Source: an uncultured Lachnospiraceae bacterium (GTDB lineage Bacteria; Bacillota; Clostridia; Lachnospirales; Lachnospiraceae). From it: 64,000 bases of DNA. This document shows positions 59,909 to 64,000 of the stretch, piece by piece (position 1 is the first letter of the stretch; each line of letters opens with the position of its first letter). Position numbers and translations under genes: made by a program. The DNA lies in the NCBI GenBank assembly GCA_947177165.1, contig CAMWTP010000015.1, positions 24,254 through 88,253 of the forward strand. The letters run 5' to 3'. The notes under the pieces are model-generated. The model was given only the letters and a program-made list of their open reading frames with translations. It had not been told where the DNA came from and searched no databases.

Positions 59909-61357
59909 TTAACAGGTTTTAAGTATCTCCAACAGATACGCCCACATCCTTGCCGTTGACGATATACTCAGACGCTCTTCTGTCGTGTGGATATCAAAAA
60001 TATCCGGCCCAAAGGATACGCAGTCAAGACCTGGTATCTTCGATATCATGATGCCGCACTCGAGACCGGCATGAAGCGCCTCCACCTGCACCTCCCTGCC
60101 AAACATTTCCTTGTATATCCTAACCATATCAGCCCTCAATTTCGAGTCAGGATCAAACTGCCAGCCGGGATACTTGCCGTGCGTTTCTGTATATCCGCCA
60201 AAGATTCCTGTCAGAGTTTCCAGCTGCAGGTTGACTTTATGCTTCGCAGTCTCTATGGCACTCCTGATGGCACTGCTTGCAAGCACTTCACTGTCGCATG
60301 TTTTTAATATACCGACATTCAACGACGTCTCGACCAGTCCGTCTATGTCTGCACTCATTGCCATCACTCCATTCGGGAGCAGAACAAGGAAGGACAGGAC
60401 TTTATCGGTGCTATCTTTATCCAATACCGTTGTCACATCTCGCTCTGCCGTTTCCGCCTTTATGCGCAGATTCTTTTCCTTGGACTTCTTCTCATTCTGC
60501 TCCTCTGCTTCAATCCTGTTCAATTCTGCGATAAAGCCTTCTCTCTGATTCTCTGCAATACTGATCACAGCCGCCGCCTCACGCGGAATCGCATTATCCT
60601 TCTCCCCGCCGCTGATCTCTGCCAGCCGGAACGGTATTTTCTTTCGGATCTGCTGCAATGTGATTCCCAGCAGTTTAATCGCATTTGCGCGCTCTTTATT
60701 GATTTCTGTGCCGGAATGACCGCCTAAAAGCCCGCCCGCAGAAACGTTCAGAACTACATCGCCGTCATTTGTCTCTCTTGTAATCGGAATGTGGCAATCC
60801 GTCCGCATGCCGCCTGCGCAGCTTGTCAGAAGAATCCCCTCCTCCTCCGAGTCGATGTTCAACATTCTCTTTGCCGTTAACATGGACAGGTCGATTGCCG
60901 TGGCACCTTCCATTCCAGTCTCCTCGTCCGTCGTGATAACCGCCTCAATGCGCGGGTGGGCGATATCATCAGAATCGAGGATTGCAAGAATGTAAGCCAC
61001 TGCGATGCCGTCGTCTCCGCCAAGACTTGTTCCCTCAGCGCAGATAAAATCACCGTCCACTTTTAACCGAAGCGCGTCCTTTTCCAAATCGATATCACAG
61101 TCATTCTTTTTCACGGCGACCATGTCCATATGCCCCTGCAGAATAATGGGCGGGACAGACTCATAGCCGGCCGAAGCCTCCTTGACGATAATCACATTGT
61201 TGCTCGCATCCCTTATATGAAACAATCCCCTGTCTGCGGCAAACTGCGCAAGATAGCTGCTTATCCCGTCAAGATTTCCGGAACCGTGCGGTATCCCGCA
61301 TATCTCCTCAAAATAATAGTATACTTTCTTAGGTTCCAAATTCTCCAATACTCTCAT
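59909..61357 (-). CDS. pepD: Aminoacyl-histidine dipeptidase (M20 family)
   Basis: 482 residues. Zn-dependent dipeptidase cleaving beta-Ala-His and other Xaa-His dipeptides. L-Q-G-H-M-D-M-V near residue 73, S-L-G-G-D-D-G-I-A near 111, T-T-D-E-E-T-G-M-E-G near 140 and the late H-A-G-L-E-C-G-I give the metal and catalytic residues. Cytoplasmic. The region after residue 285 has a charged helical insertion (E-E-Q-N-E-K-K-S-K-E-K). Confidence 0.92.
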   Translation of the reverse strand: MRVLENLEPKKVYYYFEEICGIPHGSGNLDGISSYLAQFAADRGLFHIRDASNNVIIVKEASAGYESVPPIILQGHMDMVAVKKNDCDIDLEKDALRLKVDGDFICAEGTSLGGDDGIAVAYILAILDSDDIAHPRIEAVITTDEETGMEGATAIDLSMLTAKRMLNIDSEEEGILLTSCAGGMRTDCHIPITRETNDGDVVLNVSAGGLLGGHSGTEINKERANAIKLLGITLQQIRKKIPFRLAEISGGEKDNAIPREAAAVISIAENQREGFIAELNRIEAEEQNEKKSKEKNLRIKAETAERDVTTVLDKDSTDKVLSFLVLLPNGVMAMSADIDGLVETSLNVGILKTCDSEVLASSAIRSAIETAKHKVNLQLETLTGIFGGYTETHGKYPGWQFDPDSKLRADMVRIYKEMFGREVQVEALHAGLECGIMISKIPGLDCVSFGPDIFDIHTTEERLSISSTARMWAYLLEILKTC

Positions 61358-61499
61358 GCTTTTCCCTCATTTCCATCTCACAAATTTTTATCAGGCACCC
61401 TTATCTTAATATATCTGTTTTGCGGATATTCATTCCTCTCTAAATATAGCAGACTATTGAAATATGGTAAACTTACTTGTCAAAATATTTACAAAGTTT

Positions 61500-62693
61500 T
61501 TATTCTGATTTCTTAAAATTCTTAGGCAGGTACTGACTTGCGATTTTATCCTCCGGATTCGTCTCCACCATATATAATGCAATCACAAATACCCACTCCA
61601 ACGGTTTCATGATAAGATACACAACATCTGCTGCGAACGCAGTATTGATATGTTTTGATATCGGATACCCGTAATCATCATAAAATTTCCTTACCGCTCT
61701 GTGAAACCCTGGCGCACGCTCCTGAATCATCTGCTCAAAAGCATTGGCGACACAAAGCTGACGGTTCACAACAATTTTTTCGTTCCGGCGCATTCCATAC
61801 CGCAGCGGCTTCACCAGTTTTCTGTGTCCTCTCAGTGATACTGTACATAAATAGTGGGCATCATAGGCGACCGGAGGCGGCGAAATCTCTTTTGACAAGA
61901 TCCAGTCGCTGGTCTTGGTAAACGCAAGTATGATACTGTCCGGCTGCTGACCAAACAGCGTCAAAATCACTGTGAGCACTGCCAGGAGCGGCAGCATCGC
62001 AAAAACTGCCAGCAGATATTTTCCCACACTTTTTACGTAGAATTTATTTAATTGATTCAACAGCGGATTATTGTAGTTCCTGATGCTCTGTTCCTGGGCC
62101 TTCTCTTTCATCATTGCAATCATGAGGTGAATACAATGGATCAGAAACAATACCGGCACAATGCACAGACACAGAATAATGAAGCAGCCAGACTCATTGA
62201 GTGACCCTTTCCAGTTATTGAAGTATTCCACATCCGCATCTCCCATCAGTCCACTGACGTCAACTGGTTGTGTATGTACTCCCATGAGCAGCTGAAACAG
62301 AAACACGATACAGAGCAGCATTCCTATATACATCCCGCCAAGCAGAAAAACCTCTATCAGCGGCGGAAACTTCTTTTTACAGAACTTCAGTATGATATAG
62401 CCTGCAAAACCCAGCAGCGCAAATAACAGGATCGCCGCACTGTATTCTGTATTAACCGGTTCGTGTACTAATAACCCTGCCTCAAATATATTGACCGGCA
62501 TGTCATATGGCGGCAGTGACCATAGCAAATACGCCAGAACCATATATCCCCCGCCTATGGGAAACGCAAGTGCCTCAAATATGGGATGCTTCTTCTTTTT
62601 CACCATAAAAACAATGTCTGCAATAATCAATACAACCGGAAGCACCAAAATGGTGAATATCGTTATTTCGCCAATGAATTTATATATTATCAT
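61500..62693 (-). CDS. Multi-pass membrane protein, DUF6688-like
   Basis: 397 residues with seven or so transmembrane helices, a long cytoplasmic C-terminal part (R-R-N-E-K-I-V-V-N-R-Q-L-C-V-A-N-A-F-E) and a final hydrophobic segment. The pattern fits DUF6688, a family found mainly in Firmicutes and Bacteroides; the assignment is from memory. Function unknown. No operon partner is evident. Confidence 0.6.
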   Translation of the reverse strand: MIIYKFIGEITIFTILVLPVVLIIADIVFMVKKKKHPIFEALAFPIGGGYMVLAYLLWSLPPYDMPVNIFEAGLLVHEPVNTEYSAAILLFALLGFAGYIILKFCKKKFPPLIEVFLLGGMYIGMLLCIVFLFQLLMGVHTQPVDVSGLMGDADVEYFNNWKGSLNESGCFIILCLCIVPVLFLIHCIHLMIAMMKEKAQEQSIRNYNNPLLNQLNKFYVKSVGKYLLAVFAMLPLLAVLTVILTLFGQQPDSIILAFTKTSDWILSKEISPPPVAYDAHYLCTVSLRGHRKLVKPLRYGMRRNEKIVVNRQLCVANAFEQMIQERAPGFHRAVRKFYDDYGYPISKHINTAFAADVVYLIMKPLEWVFVIALYMVETNPEDKIASQYLPKNFKKSE

Positions 62694-62754
62694 AAATTAT
62701 ACTCCCTTCCAGGCTCTGGTGTGTCTATCACTTAATCCAAATAATCCGTAAAAC

Positions 62755-62798
62755 AGTAAAGGATACCATCATGAAAAATCTCTTCCATGATGATATCC
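62755..62798 (-). terminator. Terminator of the infC-rpmI-rplT operon
   Basis: Minus strand 13-base stem GGATATCATCATG/CATGATGGTATCC (one mismatch) around a 12-base loop, followed by a T-rich tail (TTTACTGTTTT). Confidence 0.8.
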
Positions 62799-62831
62799 CT
62801 CCTTACGGTATCACTCACCTGATCTAATTGA

Positions 62832-63185
62832 TTATGCGCTCTTCTTTGCAAGCTCTGCAAGTGTCTTAAAGCCCTCTGCATCGTTGACTGCCATCTCTGC
62901 GAGCATCTTTCTGTTGATGTCAATCCCTGCAACCTTTAATCCGTGCATCATCTTGCTGTATGAGATGCCGTTCATTCTGGCAGCAGCATTGATACGTGCA
63001 ATCCAGAGCTGTCTGAACTGACGCTTTCTCTCTTTTCTGCCGGCATATGAGGAAGCCAGTGCCCTCATAACGGACTGTTTTGCCACTCTGTACTGCTTTG
63101 ATCTTGCTCCTCTGTAACCCTTTGCAAGCTTCAATGTTCTGTTATGTTTCTTCTTTGCGTTCAAACCGCCTTTAATTCTTGCCAT
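62832..63185 (-). CDS. rplT: 50S ribosomal protein L20
   Basis: 117 residues, the usual length. [14 protein letters not shown] at the N-terminal extension, [12 protein letters not shown] and [14 protein letters not shown] are L20 signatures. Binds 23S rRNA early in 50S assembly and often represses its own operon. Third gene of the operon. Confidence 0.98.
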   Translation of the reverse strand: MARIKGGLNAKKKHNRTLKLAKGYRGARSKQYRVAKQSVMRALASSYAGRKERKRQFRQLWIARINAAARMNGISYSKMMHGLKVAGIDINRKMLAEMAVNDAEGFKTLAELAKKSA

Positions 63186-63225
63186 TTTCTAAATCCTCCT
63201 AACAAATAATCACCTTTACCAACTC

Positions 63226-63423
63226 TTATAAGTACGGTAAAATCTTCTTCATATTCTTAACGTTGGTTGCATCTGTGATTGCAGCCTTTCTAAGATTTCT
63301 CTTTCTCTTTGTGGTCTTCTTTGTCAAGATATGGCTCTTATAAGCTTTTGCTCTCTTTAACTTACCTGTCCCTGTCACTTTAAAGCGCTTTGCAGCTGCT
63401 CTGCTGGTTTTCATTTTTGGCAT
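63226..63423 (-). CDS. rpmI: 50S ribosomal protein L35
   Basis: 65 residues, very basic. [19 protein letters not shown] is the L35 opening. 40 bases before rplT. Confidence 0.98.
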   Translation of the reverse strand: MPKMKTSRAAAKRFKVTGTGKLKRAKAYKSHILTKKTTKRKRNLRKAAITDATNVKNMKKILPYL

Positions 63424-63491
63424 AACTCATTCCTCCTAAACTTCATAATAATTCTATCTTTTAACTGACCTAAGCCGTTTCTCAAAACCGC

Positions 63492-63986
63492 TTATCGTTT
63501 CTCAGCTAAAAACATTGTCATACTTCTGCCCTCTACCTTGGGCTCCTTCTCCACCACTGCGATATCGCTCAGGCTCTCACCAAAATCTACAAGAATGTGT
63601 TTGCTGTTCTGCATATGCGCCATCTCGCGCCCCCTGAAACGCAGTGTGACCTTTACCTTATCTCCCTTGGAAAGGAATTTGCGGGCGGCATTTATCTTCG
63701 TGTTCAAGTCATTAGTGTCGATATTGGGAGACAAACGAATCTCTTTTACGTCGATTACCTTCTGCTTTTTCTTGGCTTCCTTCTCTTTTCTTGTCTGTTC
63801 ATACTTGAACTTACCATAATCAACTATCTTACACACAGGCGGCTTTGCTGTGGGCGCTATCTTCACAAGATCGACTCCTGCCTCCTCCGCAAGTCTCATG
63901 GCCTCTCTGGATGACATGATACCAAGCTGCTCACCATCCTCGCCAATCACGCGCACCTCTCTGTCCCTAATTTGTTCGTTAATCAT
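63492..63986 (-). CDS. infC: Translation initiation factor IF-3
   Basis: 164 residues as read from ATG at 63986; two domains joined by a Lys-rich helix (Y-G-K-F-K-Y-E-Q-T-R-K-E-K-E). Keeps ribosomal subunits apart and checks the start codon. An in-frame ATT at 63998 gives I-S-D-L-M-I-N-E-Q, resembling the B. subtilis IF-3 N-terminus that begins at AUU, and no ribosome binding site lies in the few bases before the ATG. The true start is therefore probably the AUU, with its ribosome binding site beyond the window edge. Confidence 0.96.
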   Translation of the reverse strand: MINEQIRDREVRVIGEDGEQLGIMSSREAMRLAEEAGVDLVKIAPTAKPPVCKIVDYGKFKYEQTRKEKEAKKKQKVIDVKEIRLSPNIDTNDLNTKINAARKFLSKGDKVKVTLRFRGREMAHMQNSKHILVDFGESLSDIAVVEKEPKVEGRSMTMFLAEKR

Positions 63987-64000
63987 TAAATCGCTAATAA

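Noticed and set aside
1..64000. CRISPR arrays and rRNA genes
   Set aside because: No regularly spaced short repeats, no cas-like proteins and no rRNA motifs were seen anywhere in the window.

Overview
The window looks like a chromosomal segment of a gut Clostridia bacterium, most likely Lachnospiraceae. The evidence is strong GGAGG ribosome binding sites, family members typical of that group (DUF6465-like, Mbeg1-like, CBS/DRTGG pyrophosphatase), Firmicutes-type translation genes, and a Gram-positive glycan locus run by a YesM/YesN-type two-component system. Gene names come from reading motifs; no database search was run.

Layout. 0-6.7 kb: mixed housekeeping and small genes (glycosyltransferase, a zinc-binding membrane protein, two tRNA-Leu genes, a tandem GNAT acetyltransferase, an HPr-like protein without the phospho-histidine, a HIT protein). 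6.9-13.1 kb: a minus-strand uronate operon read uxaB, uxaA, kdgK, SDR dehydrogenase, KDPG aldolase. Its promoter carries a LacI/cre-like palindrome, and hairpins sit between the genes. 13.2-17.1 kb: an Mbeg1-like hydrolase, a DUF3810-type membrane metalloprotein and HflX.

17.5-37.6 kb is accessory DNA. A complete tRNA-Pro(AGG) at 17.55 kb and a partial copy of its 3' half at 33.54 kb form direct repeats around an island of about 16 kb, and degenerate integrase pieces lie beside both copies. Inside it is a shortened Tn916-like element (about 18.4-28.4 kb). It carries a regulator, a BceRS-type two-component system, a BceAB-type ABC transporter with a previously unlisted 45-residue membrane peptide, Tn916-type sigma and HTH proteins, a DUF262 protein and a Tn916-type integrase, but no conjugation genes. 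Next comes a compact six-gene operon of small proteins (28.5-30.4 kb: Mor-like regulator, membrane protein, two zinc-ribbon proteins, a 45-residue peptide, a DUF697-like protein). I could not match it to a described system, and it is my main candidate for something new. Repeated copies of an AAA/PD-(D/E)XK gene follow: one intact, one cut by a late stop codon, and fragments.

37.6-53.9 kb is a glycan-utilisation locus, all on the minus strand: YesN/YesM, an ABC importer, a GH29 fucosidase, an MFS transporter, a PHP protein, a GH112 phosphorylase, a heparinase II/III-type lyase and a GH88 unsaturated uronyl hydrolase. Uronic acid released here could feed the uronate operon at 7-13 kb. 54-64 kb is core genome: pyrophosphatase, DUF6465- and DUF378-type proteins, HflK/HflC, PepD, a membrane protein and the infC-rpmI-rplT operon, which runs off the right edge.
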